A stretch of DNA of 64,000 nt from Maioricimonas rarisocia (GTDB taxonomy: Bacteria; Planctomycetota; Planctomycetia; Planctomycetales; Planctomycetaceae). The stretch lies in assembly GCF_007747795.1 (NCBI RefSeq), contig NZ_CP036275.1, positions 2,532,001-2,596,000 of the forward strand. The letters run 5' to 3'. The notes under the pieces were generated by a model, which did no database searches, had not been told where the DNA came from, and was given only the letters and a program-made list of their open reading frames with translations. Of this stretch, positions 7,551 to 16,377 are shown one piece after another. The translations under genes and the position numbers were made by a program. Each line of letters starts with the position of its first letter. Position 1 is the stretch's first letter.

Positions 7551-9998
7551 TCAAGGAGTCGCGCGAGCGGGCCACTCCAGGTGTCGGTGCAGAAAGTCGA
7601 ATGTCCCCTCGCCATTGATCGTATGGGGACCGACAAACCACTCGATCTCGGTCTTCTCGCCGATGCCGAGCAGATTGTAATGCCGGCGGACTTTCGCGAA
7701 CTCCCAGCCGACCCACTCGTCGGGGGCGACGCCATCGTGGTGGCCCCGCTCGACCATGAACGGCCGCGGTGCCATCAGGCTGGACAGCTCGGCATAATTG
7801 GCCAGGTGCCCCATGTTCCACTCGGACATCTCGTACTCCTTCGTATAGACGTACGAGTAGCGGTCCTCCGAGGAGACGATCTTGAGAATCCATTCGTCGA
7901 AGTCGGCCGAGCAGATCGAGAGGCAGTAGCCGGGATCGCCGCCAGCGCTGTCAGCGGGAGGCAGCAGCGGCGGAACGCGGACGGCCGTCTTGCCGCCGTA
8001 GGACAGGCCGTAGAATCCGATCCGGTCCCGATCGACGTACGGCAGTGAGGCCAGCCAGCGGAGCGTCTGGCGATGCTGCTCGATGATGTAGCTGAACAGC
8101 GACCGCTTCATGGGATTGCTCTTCCGCTGGATGACGCGGAAGTCGTGCTCGCCACGGTACGGGTTCTGAGGCGAATAGACGATGAATCCCTGCTGCACCA
8201 GACGCGTCGCGAATCCCTTGTAGGCACGAAACGCCCGCGATGACTCATCGGTCGTGATCGTGTCCATCGGGGTGCCTTCGAGCCCGTGCTGGCAGACCAC
8301 GACCGGTCGCCGCTCCCCCTGCTCGAGATCCCGCGGAAGCAGCAGAATCCCCCCCGCAAACACGCCCCGGTCCAGCCCGCCCCCTTCCTGCGGGTAAACG
8401 TCCAGCGTCACTTCGTAGCCGATGTGCGTCGGTTCGTCGACGACCTTGCGGCTGCGGGGATTGGGGGCCGCTTCGAACGGTGGGAGACGACCGATCAGTT
8501 CGTCATGGACCAGTTCACGGTAGCGGACCGCACTCTGCTGCCACGCCTCGACGCTCGAACGGTCCGCCTGGTTCCAGAGCTTCGCCCGGACCTTGTCGCT
8601 CCGCTGCATCAGCTGCTGGGTGAGGGTATCCAGCTCCCGGACCATCCGTCGCTGCCGCTCCTCAGGAAACGCAAAGGCGAGCGACCACTCGACGTTGTGC
8701 GCGGTTCGCGTCGTCGACTCCGCCTCAACCGGAGCGGGCGACCGAAGTGCAATGCTCTCTGCGCCGGCTGGCAGCAGATCCAGAAAGGATGCGATTGCCG
8801 ACCGGCTCCCGTGTGGCCCCTGCCCTGTTTCTCCCGAGATGACCAGCTGCAGCCGGTCCGCCTGATCGATCGCCGAGAAGTGGGACTCCGCACGTTCGAA
8901 CTCGTGTCGGACGGCCGCCGGCTCGGGGGTGACGATCCGGCCGGGGGCCGCGAATGCATGGCGTCCCTGCCGGCCTGGTGGAGGACCGTCCACCTCGGGG
9001 GCGGCAGACGCTTCGACCAGCAGTCCCCGTGGCGCGATCAGACTGGCGATCTCCGCATCGCCGAATGCCGTCAGCTGACTCCAGATGTTGCGGTAGATCG
9101 GTTCCTGCCAGACATTTTCCCGCTCGTTGAAATAGCCGCTGACGGCTGTAACGTCGATCCGCTGATCGAGCGCCCCGGCATGTAATGCAAGCAGCCCCCC
9201 TTCCCCGACGCCCCACACGCCGATCGGGATGTTGTGCTCCCCACGCAGCTGCGTGAATCCGTCGACGGCCGCGAGGATCTTCTGCACCTCGTAGCCGATG
9301 ATGTGCCGGCCCATCTCGAACGCCATCCGATAGATGTACTCGCGATGGGGCATGTTCGTGTAGCGGATGTCCGGGTGCCCCGAGAGTTCGTCATCGCGGC
9401 TGATCAGCGCCGGTACCAGCACCAGGCAGCCGCTGTTGCACAAGCTGACCGGTAGCGGGTTGCGGTCGCTCTCTTCGTTAAGCCCGCAGAACTCTTCAGG
9501 CGTCCACTCGGCATCCGGAACGGCAATGATCATGCCGCGCAGCGGAACTGACGCGGGAGGCACCAGCAGCAGCCCTTCGCCGTGCACCCCCTCGAAGACG
9601 CGCCAGCGGACGGCAAACGCCTTCGCTGTTTCTTCGCGACCGGTGGGAGCAACCGGGGCCAGTGTGAGCGATGGCCAGCCGACGAGGACGTCCGGAACCC
9701 GCTCGTCGACCGCACCGATGATCGTCCGGAACTGTTCACGATTTTCGGCGATGCTTTCGATGTAAGCGTCGACGTTCGTCGTGTCGCGCTGCCAGCGCGC
9801 GGCACGCTGGTCGCGGCTGGCGTCGATGGCCCGCTCGGCGAACCGGTTGATCCCCCGCACCATCAGCACGTCGAGAGGTTCCTCGATCGTCAGCGGGGCG
9901 GTGTCCGGAAGTCGATCCGCAGTGAAGTCCAGAGGCGGAGCGGCGTTCACCGAGCATACGAGGGCAAGCAGGACGGGCACAGAAGACAGGGGTTTCAA
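7551..9998 (-). CDS. Exported double alpha/beta-hydrolase (acetyl-xylan-esterase/dienelactone-hydrolase type)
   Basis: An 815-residue protein with a signal peptide (MKPLSSVPVLLALVCSVNAA) and two hydrolase-like halves. The second half keeps a full nucleophile elbow, GFYGLSYGG (Ser nucleophile), in the context YVDRDRIGFYG, followed by candidate acid and base residues in GHHDGVAPDEW and VGPHTING. The first half has the equivalent turn as GVWGVGEGG, where Glu replaces the nucleophilic Ser, so it is probably inactive or structural. Such large esterase-like proteins are common in planctomycetes and are presumed to act on polysaccharide esters, but the substrate is unknown. It is divergent from the deacetylase-like gene at 10223 with a 224-nt shared promoter region. 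Confidence 0.75.
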   Translation of the reverse strand: MKPLSSVPVLLALVCSVNAAPPLDFTADRLPDTAPLTIEEPLDVLMVRGINRFAERAIDASRDQRAARWQRDTTNVDAYIESIAENREQFRTIIGAVDERVPDVLVGWPSLTLAPVAPTGREETAKAFAVRWRVFEGVHGEGLLLVPPASVPLRGMIIAVPDAEWTPEEFCGLNEESDRNPLPVSLCNSGCLVLVPALISRDDELSGHPDIRYTNMPHREYIYRMAFEMGRHIIGYEVQKILAAVDGFTQLRGEHNIPIGVWGVGEGGLLALHAGALDQRIDVTAVSGYFNERENVWQEPIYRNIWSQLTAFGDAEIASLIAPRGLLVEASAAPEVDGPPPGRQGRHAFAAPGRIVTPEPAAVRHEFERAESHFSAIDQADRLQLVISGETGQGPHGSRSAIASFLDLLPAGAESIALRSPAPVEAESTTRTAHNVEWSLAFAFPEERQRRMVRELDTLTQQLMQRSDKVRAKLWNQADRSSVEAWQQSAVRYRELVHDELIGRLPPFEAAPNPRSRKVVDEPTHIGYEVTLDVYPQEGGGLDRGVFAGGILLLPRDLEQGERRPVVVCQHGLEGTPMDTITTDESSRAFRAYKGFATRLVQQGFIVYSPQNPYRGEHDFRVIQRKSNPMKRSLFSYIIEQHRQTLRWLASLPYVDRDRIGFYGLSYGGKTAVRVPPLLPPADSAGGDPGYCLSICSADFDEWILKIVSSEDRYSYVYTKEYEMSEWNMGHLANYAELSSLMAPRPFMVERGHHDGVAPDEWVGWEFAKVRRHYNLLGIGEKTEIEWFVGPHTINGEGTFDFLHRHLEWPARATP

Positions 9999-10222
9999 GG
10001 CAGTTCCTCCGGGCGGGCGGCAGTCGATGGAAGGCGTCGACTGAGAGTTCAGCGGTCTGCGGGGTATCCATCAGTGTTGGTTGATGCAGAATATCGCCGT
10101 GCCCGCGATGTTGAAACCGACTCGCGATGCCGGAACGGTGTCTGGGAGCGCATGGCTGCAGCCATCCCGGTAAGATGGCAGCGCGTCCAAATCACCGACC
10201 AGCCCTCCGCGGAGATGTGGCC

Positions 10223-11605
10223 ATGTGGAGACCTTGCGGTTCGTTGTCACGACGTCATTTTCTCGAAGCGACTGCAGCCGGGCTGATGACCGGTCCTTTG
10301 GCCGGTGCGGCCATGGCACAGCCGCCGGGCGAACGTCCGCAGCAGGCTGGCGACGTGAAGGTCATCAATCCCCGCGCGCGTGTTCCGCTCAGCTTCATCA
10401 TCGATGACAGCACCTGCCTGGTGAACCTGGCGCATTTCTGCATTCCGCAGTTCGGCGAGGTCTTTCCCGATCGCTACCAGCAGCCGTGGCGAACGCTCCC
10501 GAGGGAGATTCCCGACAGTTTCGTGCGCAAGTTTGGCGAGTGGTGTCGTGAACACGGCGTGAAGGGGAAGTACAGCATCGTCCCCTACCCGGCGCTCGTC
10601 GGCTGGATCGACAAGGAGATGCCCGGCTGGTCCCGCCGCGAACTTCGCGAGAGTCTCAGCCTTGTCCGCGACTTCATGACGGTCGACTGGGACATCCACC
10701 CCGAGATGGTCACGCATACCTGGGTGATCAACACGAAGACAGGCCGCCCGTATGAAGAACGCTCCGAGAACTACATGGAGAACTGGGGCTGGAGTGCCGG
10801 CCGGTCGGCGGACGAGCTGACGGACTACCTCAGCTATGCGCTGAAGCTGCTCAAGAACGTCGATCTTCCCTGCGAAGGAATCACGACGCCCGGCGGGTTC
10901 GGCAATCGATCGCGGGAGGCTCTGTCGGAAGCGACGCTCGCCTCCGTTCGTGACGTTTACGGGGCCGAGATTCCGCATTACTTCCGGCACCTGTACACCG
11001 ACGACCGCAGCGTCGCGCCGCGCGTCGAGAATGCCAGCGGACTGGACGGCGACGATCCGCAGTGCGTTGTGTCGATCATCGGCTGCACGGGGGACTGGTT
11101 CGGTGGCTGGGACGGACTGACGCCCGGTTCGGTCGACCGCTTCATCACGGCCGACCTGCAGGGAGGGCGACTGCCGGAGGTCATCGATCGGGATGAGCCG
11201 GCGATCCTCGTCTGCCACTGGCCGGGCATCTACTACAACGGCGAAGAACTGGGCTTCAACATCTTCAAGGAAGCCGTCCGTCGCGTGCATGCCCGCTACG
11301 ATCACCTGATCTGGATGAAGCTGTCCGAGATTTCCCGCTACTGGGCGGCGAAGGAGCTGACAGCGATCAATGCCGACGACGGGGCGCTGTCGCTGCAGGC
11401 ACCGTTTGCCTGCCCCGGCTTCACGATTGAATTCTCCGCTTCGCCCGGCCAGACTCCGACACTTCAGCAGGAGGAGCAGCAGACGCCTCTGACCGAGGTC
11501 GGCCGCAAGCTGGACCTGCAGCCTCAGACGTTCTTCCGTGATGGCAACTCCGTCATCGCCTGTTTCGATTTGCCGAAGGGCCGTTCACGTCTTCGATACG
11601 CGTAG
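10223..11605 (+). CDS. Tat-exported polysaccharide-deacetylase-like protein
   Basis: A 460-residue protein. The start at ATG 10223 gives a Tat signal (SRRHFLEATAAGLMTG), whereas the longer frame from 10127 adds 32 residues of no recognisable type. The mature part begins VPLSFIIDDSTCLVNLAHF, where the Asp-Asp pair resembles the metal-binding end of strand 1 in NodB-fold deacetylases. A later His-rich block, DIHPEMVTHTW, could supply the metal histidines. Several Trp/Tyr-rich loops follow. I assign the fold with moderate confidence and cannot name the substrate. The neighbours are an exported esterase, a TIM-barrel sugar enzyme and sulfatases, which suggests carbohydrate work. Confidence 0.55.
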   Translation: MWRPCGSLSRRHFLEATAAGLMTGPLAGAAMAQPPGERPQQAGDVKVINPRARVPLSFIIDDSTCLVNLAHFCIPQFGEVFPDRYQQPWRTLPREIPDSFVRKFGEWCREHGVKGKYSIVPYPALVGWIDKEMPGWSRRELRESLSLVRDFMTVDWDIHPEMVTHTWVINTKTGRPYEERSENYMENWGWSAGRSADELTDYLSYALKLLKNVDLPCEGITTPGGFGNRSREALSEATLASVRDVYGAEIPHYFRHLYTDDRSVAPRVENASGLDGDDPQCVVSIIGCTGDWFGGWDGLTPGSVDRFITADLQGGRLPEVIDRDEPAILVCHWPGIYYNGEELGFNIFKEAVRRVHARYDHLIWMKLSEISRYWAAKELTAINADDGALSLQAPFACPGFTIEFSASPGQTPTLQQEEQQTPLTEVGRKLDLQPQTFFRDGNSVIACFDLPKGRSRLRYA

Positions 11606-11641
11606 AGCATGCGGAGAGCGGCACCAGAACAGGATACCTGA

Positions 11642-12097
11642 ATGGATCGCGACGCCGGTACGGACGAGATTCAGCAATACCTGCACGACCACATACCGAT
11701 GTCGCTGGCGATGGGGACCCGGGTGCTCGAGGCCGCGCCGGACCGCGTGGTGCTCGAAGCACCATTGGAGCCGAACATCAACCATCGCGAAACGGTGTTC
11801 GGCGGCAGCATTTCGACGCTGGCGATTCTGGCCGCCTGGACGCTGGTGCAGCTGCGCCTTTCCGGCGACGTCGCTCCCACCCGGCTCGTGATTCAGGAGA
11901 ATTCGCTGCGCTACCTCAAGCCGGCCGAGGGGACATTTTCGGCGGTGGCACATCCTCCCGATTCGACCGACTGGGAACGTTGCCGGAAGATGCTCGAACG
12001 GAAGGGACGGGGCCGCGTACGGATTTGTTGCGACGTCCTGTGTGACGGCGAGCGGGTCGCAGAGTTCGAAGGGGTGTACGTGGGGCTTCGGTATTGA
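11642..12097 (+). CDS. YiiD C-terminal-type thioesterase (hot-dog fold)
   Basis: A 151-residue cytoplasmic protein matching the putative thioesterase domain found at the C-terminus of E. coli YiiD. The core contains LEAPLEPNINHRETVFGGSI, i.e. the N-x-N/F-GGS signature of the hot-dog family near residues 40-60, followed by the central helix (LAILAAWTLVQLRL) and the strand LVIQENSLRYLKPAEG. Family members hydrolyse acyl-CoA or acyl-ACP thioesters; the substrate here is unknown. It begins 36 nt after the deacetylase-like gene and may be co-transcribed. Confidence 0.75.
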   Translation: MDRDAGTDEIQQYLHDHIPMSLAMGTRVLEAAPDRVVLEAPLEPNINHRETVFGGSISTLAILAAWTLVQLRLSGDVAPTRLVIQENSLRYLKPAEGTFSAVAHPPDSTDWERCRKMLERKGRGRVRICCDVLCDGERVAEFEGVYVGLRY

Positions 12098-12241
12098 AGT
12101 CGTTCGTCACCATGGTTGTGCAGACGAACTGTTGCAGCCGTCGGTCCCGCACTCCACAATGCGTGAAACTCCTGCGATCCACGAGCCTTTCATCGAGATA
12201 GACGACCGTGCGTCCTGACGACGCGCGCAAGGAGAAACCGC

Positions 12242-13150
12242 ATGAACCGTCGTGACTTTCTGACCACCTCCGTCGCCGGCACTGCTGCCGCCGGTCTGAC
12301 CGCCGCCGCTGCGGCCGATGATGCCAAAGAGAACAGCTCATTCAAGCTGAAGTACGCGCCCCACTTCGGCATGTTCCGCAACTCGGCTGGCAACGACCTG
12401 GTCTCGCAGCTCGAGTTCGCCCGCGACCGCGGTTTTGTGGCGTGGGAAGACAACGGCATGAAGAAGAAGTCGGTCGAAGACCAGGAGCGCATCGCGAAGG
12501 CGATGGAGCGGCTCGGCATGCAAATGGGCGTCTTCGTCGCGAGTGCCACCTTCACGGACGTCACGTTTGCGGGGACCGACAAGGCGAAACGGGAGCAGGT
12601 CCTTAAGGAGATCGAAGAGTCGATCGAAGTCGCCAAACGCGTGAACGCGAAGTGGATGACCGTCGTGCCCGGCCGGTACGACGAAAAGCTCCCCTCGGAT
12701 TACCAGACCGCCAACTGCATCGAACTGCTCAAACGCTGCTGCGACATTCTTGAGCCGCACGATCTGGTGATGGTGCTCGAACCGCTCAACCATCACACGA
12801 ACCACCCCGGCACGTTTCTGTACGGGTCGCCGCAGGCGTACATGATCTGCCGGGCGGTCGATTCTCCTTCCTGCAAGATCCTGTTCGACATTTACCACCA
12901 GCAGATCACCGAAGGGAATCTGATCCCCAATATCGACCACTGCTGGGATGAGATCGGCTACTTCCAGGCCGGAGACAACCCGGGCCGCAAGGAGCCGGGA
13001 ACTGGAGAGATCAACTACCGCAACGTCTTCCGGCACATTCACGCCCGTGGCTTCGATGGCGTGGTGGGTATGGAGCACGGCAACTCGAAGAAGGGGGAAG
13101 AAGGGGAAGAGGCAGTGATTGCCGCTTACCGCGACGCCGACTCCTTCTGA
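12242..13150 (+). CDS. Tat-exported TIM-barrel protein, hydroxypyruvate isomerase-like
   Basis: A 302-residue protein with a Tat leader (MNRRDFLTTSVAGTAAAGLT) and a xylose-isomerase-like TIM barrel. Motifs include YAPHFGMF, VVPGRYDEKL, LVMVLEPLNHHTNHPG (Glu and His metal ligands), CKILFDIYHQQITEGN (Asp/His), IGYFQAGDNPGRKEPGTGEINY and GVVGMEHGNS (terminal Glu). These are the metal and catalytic positions of hydroxypyruvate isomerase-like proteins. Planctomycetes carry many exported paralogs, so the physiological substrate may differ. A good Shine-Dalgarno (AAGGAG) lies upstream of ATG 12242. Confidence 0.8.
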   Translation: MNRRDFLTTSVAGTAAAGLTAAAAADDAKENSSFKLKYAPHFGMFRNSAGNDLVSQLEFARDRGFVAWEDNGMKKKSVEDQERIAKAMERLGMQMGVFVASATFTDVTFAGTDKAKREQVLKEIEESIEVAKRVNAKWMTVVPGRYDEKLPSDYQTANCIELLKRCCDILEPHDLVMVLEPLNHHTNHPGTFLYGSPQAYMICRAVDSPSCKILFDIYHQQITEGNLIPNIDHCWDEIGYFQAGDNPGRKEPGTGEINYRNVFRHIHARGFDGVVGMEHGNSKKGEEGEEAVIAAYRDADSF

Positions 13151-13244
13151 TCAACAGCGCCGCCGGTGCTGCCGTCGGGAGCGCTCCTCGTGGTGGCACC
13201 GGTGTTTCTGTGCGCCCCTTCCGACCGGTCCGCAGGAAGCGATC

Positions 13245-14738
13245 ATGCCCGAGACACTGTCGCTGCTGATCCGTTCCGGCAATCCGCTGATCTCGATCGA
13301 GACGATCGACGAGTCGCGGGCCATTGAACGTGTGGAGGCGGTCGCGAAGGATCTGCGTCGCCCGCTCTTTGTCTGGTCGCTGACCGAGGGACTCTGCCCG
13401 CACGAATTCAGTCGGCGTGGAGAGCCGGTCGTACCGGCCGGCAAGTCGTCGCCGGCCGTCGAGTACGTCAGGGCGAACCCCGGCCAGAAATCGATCTACC
13501 TGTTTCGCGATCTCGGCCCGCATTGCCGGGACGCGATGATTCACCGGACATTGCGCGACATTCTGGACGGCTGCGACAAGACGGGCAACACGATCATTCT
13601 GGTCGACGCTCTGCCACTGCCGGATGAGATCTCGCGGTTTTCTGTTCGCTACGAGGTCGGCTGGCCCTCCGCAGACGAACTGGAGAAGGCGGTCCGGCGA
13701 ACGTACCAGAAGATCCGGCGCAGCAGCTACGAGGAAATCACGCACAAGCTCACCAAACGGGACATCGAGCAACTGGTCCAGACGTTGCGGGGACTGACAA
13801 TCCCGCAGGCGGAACGGGTCGTCGCCTCAGCCATCTATGATGATTACGCACTGACCGCTGAAGACCTGCCGCACATCATCGAATCGAAGCGGACTTTGCT
13901 CGGCTCGGCCGGCTGCCTCGAAACGATCGCTGCCGACTTCTCGTCGGGAGACATCGGTGGGCTGGGCAATCTCAAGTCGTGGTTGCGACAGCGCCGGGGC
14001 GGTTTCTCCCGCGAAGCCCGCGAGTACGGTCTCGAACCTCCACGCGGCGTGCTGATGCTGGGCGTGCCCGGGTGCGGCAAGAGCCTGTGTGCCAAGGTGG
14101 TCGCTGCCGACTGGAAAATGCCCCTGCTCCGCCTCGATCCGGGGGTGCTGTACCAGAAGTTCATCGGTGAGAGCGAAAGCCAGCTTCGCCAGGCGCTCCG
14201 CCAGGCGGAAGCCATGGCCCCTGCCGTCCTCTGGATCGACGAGATCGAGAAGGCGTTTGCCTCCGCCTCGGCGTCGTCAGCGGACGGCGGCCTGTCGAAG
14301 CGGATGTTCGGGACCATGCTTTCGTGGATGCAGGATCACCGTCACCCGATCTTCATCATAGCCACCGCCAACGATATCTCCGCACTGCCGCCGGAGCTGA
14401 TGCGGAAAGGGCGATTCGACGAGGTGTTTTTCGTCGATCTTCCTGACGAAGCGGCTCGGGCAAAGGTTATGGGGATCCATCTGAAACGGCGCGGACGCAA
14501 GCCGGACGACTTCAACCTGTCCGAGCTGGCTGAAGCGGCCGACGGGTTCAGCGGATCGGAGCTGGAACAGGCGGTCATCTCCGCCATGCACGCAGCCTTC
14601 AGCCGGCGCGAAGATCTGGCGGACAGGCACCTGCTCAAGGCGATTCGGGACACGCAGCCGCTCTCGATCCTCAATGCCGAGAAAATCGCACAGCTGCGGG
14701 CGTGGGCCCGCCATCGCTGCGTACCGGCCGATCGCTGA
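13245..14738 (+). CDS. AAA+ ATPase, Ycf46-like
   Basis: A 497-residue cytoplasmic protein. The start is ATG 13245 because conserved sequence begins MPETLSLLIRSGNPLISIET; the extension back to 13119 is noise. The N-terminal ~230 residues are the alpha/beta region typical of Ycf46/plastid-like AAA proteins. The AAA core follows with Walker A GVPGCGKSLCAK, Walker B AVLWIDEIEKAF, sensor-1 IIATAND and an arginine finger region LPPELMRKGRFDE. It ends with the helical lid domain (ADGFSGSELEQAVISAM). The molecular target is unknown. In cyanobacteria Ycf46 has been linked to carbon/CO2 use, but I do not transfer that function here. It converges with the sulfatase at 14748 with a 9-nt gap. Confidence 0.8.
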   Translation: MPETLSLLIRSGNPLISIETIDESRAIERVEAVAKDLRRPLFVWSLTEGLCPHEFSRRGEPVVPAGKSSPAVEYVRANPGQKSIYLFRDLGPHCRDAMIHRTLRDILDGCDKTGNTIILVDALPLPDEISRFSVRYEVGWPSADELEKAVRRTYQKIRRSSYEEITHKLTKRDIEQLVQTLRGLTIPQAERVVASAIYDDYALTAEDLPHIIESKRTLLGSAGCLETIAADFSSGDIGGLGNLKSWLRQRRGGFSREAREYGLEPPRGVLMLGVPGCGKSLCAKVVAADWKMPLLRLDPGVLYQKFIGESESQLRQALRQAEAMAPAVLWIDEIEKAFASASASSADGGLSKRMFGTMLSWMQDHRHPIFIIATANDISALPPELMRKGRFDEVFFVDLPDEAARAKVMGIHLKRRGRKPDDFNLSELAEAADGFSGSELEQAVISAMHAAFSRREDLADRHLLKAIRDTQPLSILNAEKIAQLRAWARHRCVPADR

Positions 14739-14747
14739 GGCAGCGTT

Positions 14748-16232
14748 TCACTGCCGCGCCTCCTCCGCTTCTCGATCGGAGTACATCGCTTTGGCCGCCT
14801 GCGGAGCATCGGGCCACGAGTCACCGGTCTCCTTTGCCCAGCGTTGCAGCTCCGCGAGCAGTTCCTTCTGGACCGCAGCGTGGGACGCCGCGTTCGCGTG
14901 GTTCTCCATCTCGAGCGGATCGTTGTGCAGATCGAACAGTTGTACGACGTTGTCGGCCCCATGGCGAACGGTCAGCTTGTACCGGTCCGTCACCAGCGTT
15001 CGCCACGCACCCGTTGTGTCCGGCTGGTTCGGCTTCGGCTGCTGCTTCGGTGCAGAGACACGGTTCACTTTCCCTTCGCAGTAGATGGACTCGGCGGAAG
15101 GTTGCGGCCCCCGGCCGATCGCTGCTGTGGCAAGGTTGCGGCCAACGCACGTCTCCGGGGCGTCAAACCCGCACAACTGCAGCATCGTCGGCATCACGTC
15201 GATGCTGTTCACGAGCGTGGACGAAGTCTGCCCGGCGGCAACAGTCCCCGGCAGCCGCATGACGAGCGGCACCCGCAGCGACTCGTCCTCCGGTTCCCCT
15301 TTGCGGTACTTGCCATGCGAACCGGCCAGTTCACCGTGATCGGCCGTAAAGACCAGCAGTGTGTTGTCTGCCAGTCCCGATTCGTTGAGGAATTCGAGCA
15401 GCCGTCCCATCTCGTGGTCGAGCGATTCGCACAGACCGTAGTAGCCGGCCAGTTCGCGGCGGGCCTTCTGCCGGTGCCCCTCGGGGACGTTCTCCCGCAC
15501 CCGGATGTCCTCGGGCATGTAGTGGTCAAAGTCCTGCGGCGGCTTGAAGGGCGTATGCGGCGGTCCCCACGACAGGTAACAGGCAAACGGTTTGTCCTGC
15601 TGCTGCCGCATGTAGTCGATCGCCAGGTCCGTCTGGAACGTCGGCTCGTAGTAGGGCGAGCCGTCCACCTTGAAATTGTCGATCAGCGGGCCGCCTTCGT
15701 TATCGAAGCCCCAGGGCTCGTGATAGACGTGCCCCCGATTGAATCCTTCAAACGTCTCGAATCCGCGCCGCCGCCAGCCGGGCGGCACGAAGCCCGGCTT
15801 CTCGTTGCCGTCCATATGCCACTTGCCGATGTAGTGCGTTGCGTAGCCGGCATCGCGAAACATCTCCGGCCAGCAGACTTCCTCCGGCGGCAGCATCAGG
15901 TTGTTGGTAATCATGCCGGTCTGATGCGAATACCGGCCGGTCAGCAGGCAGGAGCGGTTCGGCGTGCAGACGGGATTGGCCGCATACGCGCGGGTGAAGT
16001 TCGTCCCCTGCTCCGTCAGCCGGTCGATGTGCGGAGTGCGGACCACTTCGTCACTTCCGACGCCCAGCGCACTTCCCCGCCACTGGTCGGCCAGAATGAA
16101 CAGGAGATTCGGGCGACGCCCCACATTGTCATCCCCGGCAAGCGCTTGTGGCGACGTCAGGGCACCGGCGAGGGGACCGAGTGCCGCGGCAGCCGTCGAT
16201 GTCCGCAAGAACTCGCGACGATTGAGCGACAT
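14748..16232 (-). CDS. Tat-exported sulfatase (arylsulfatase type)
   Basis: A 494-residue protein. ATG 16232 gives a Tat signal (LNRREFLRTSTAAAALG). The mature part has RPNLLFILADQWRG (metal Asp region), the sulfatase signature C-T-P-N-R in VCTPNRSCLLTGRYSHQTG whose Cys would be converted to formylglycine, GKWHMDG, and LLVFTADHGELAGSHG. All expected active-site elements are present and the length is normal. The substrate cannot be read from sequence; in planctomycetes such enzymes usually desulfate algal polysaccharides. A second sulfatase gene follows on the same strand ~145 nt further right but is interrupted. Confidence 0.9.
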   Translation of the reverse strand: MSLNRREFLRTSTAAAALGPLAGALTSPQALAGDDNVGRRPNLLFILADQWRGSALGVGSDEVVRTPHIDRLTEQGTNFTRAYAANPVCTPNRSCLLTGRYSHQTGMITNNLMLPPEEVCWPEMFRDAGYATHYIGKWHMDGNEKPGFVPPGWRRRGFETFEGFNRGHVYHEPWGFDNEGGPLIDNFKVDGSPYYEPTFQTDLAIDYMRQQQDKPFACYLSWGPPHTPFKPPQDFDHYMPEDIRVRENVPEGHRQKARRELAGYYGLCESLDHEMGRLLEFLNESGLADNTLLVFTADHGELAGSHGKYRKGEPEDESLRVPLVMRLPGTVAAGQTSSTLVNSIDVMPTMLQLCGFDAPETCVGRNLATAAIGRGPQPSAESIYCEGKVNRVSAPKQQPKPNQPDTTGAWRTLVTDRYKLTVRHGADNVVQLFDLHNDPLEMENHANAASHAAVQKELLAELQRWAKETGDSWPDAPQAAKAMYSDREAEEARQ

Positions 16233-16377
16233 GACGTGACTCCCGTTGATGAGGATGTGTTGCCGGGGGACCTGATCGCCAGTGTACCCGCAAAGCCCGA
16301 TTCGGCTGGGGGCATCGCTGCGCAATGACCGCCAGTCACCCCCGCGTGCCTGAACAGCGGCGCTTACCTCACACCAT

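Noticed and set aside
14844-16328. Plus-strand 494-codon frame opposite the first sulfatase
   Set aside because: It is a shadow of the sulfatase. It has no start context or domain, and the sulfatase active site is intact on the other strand.
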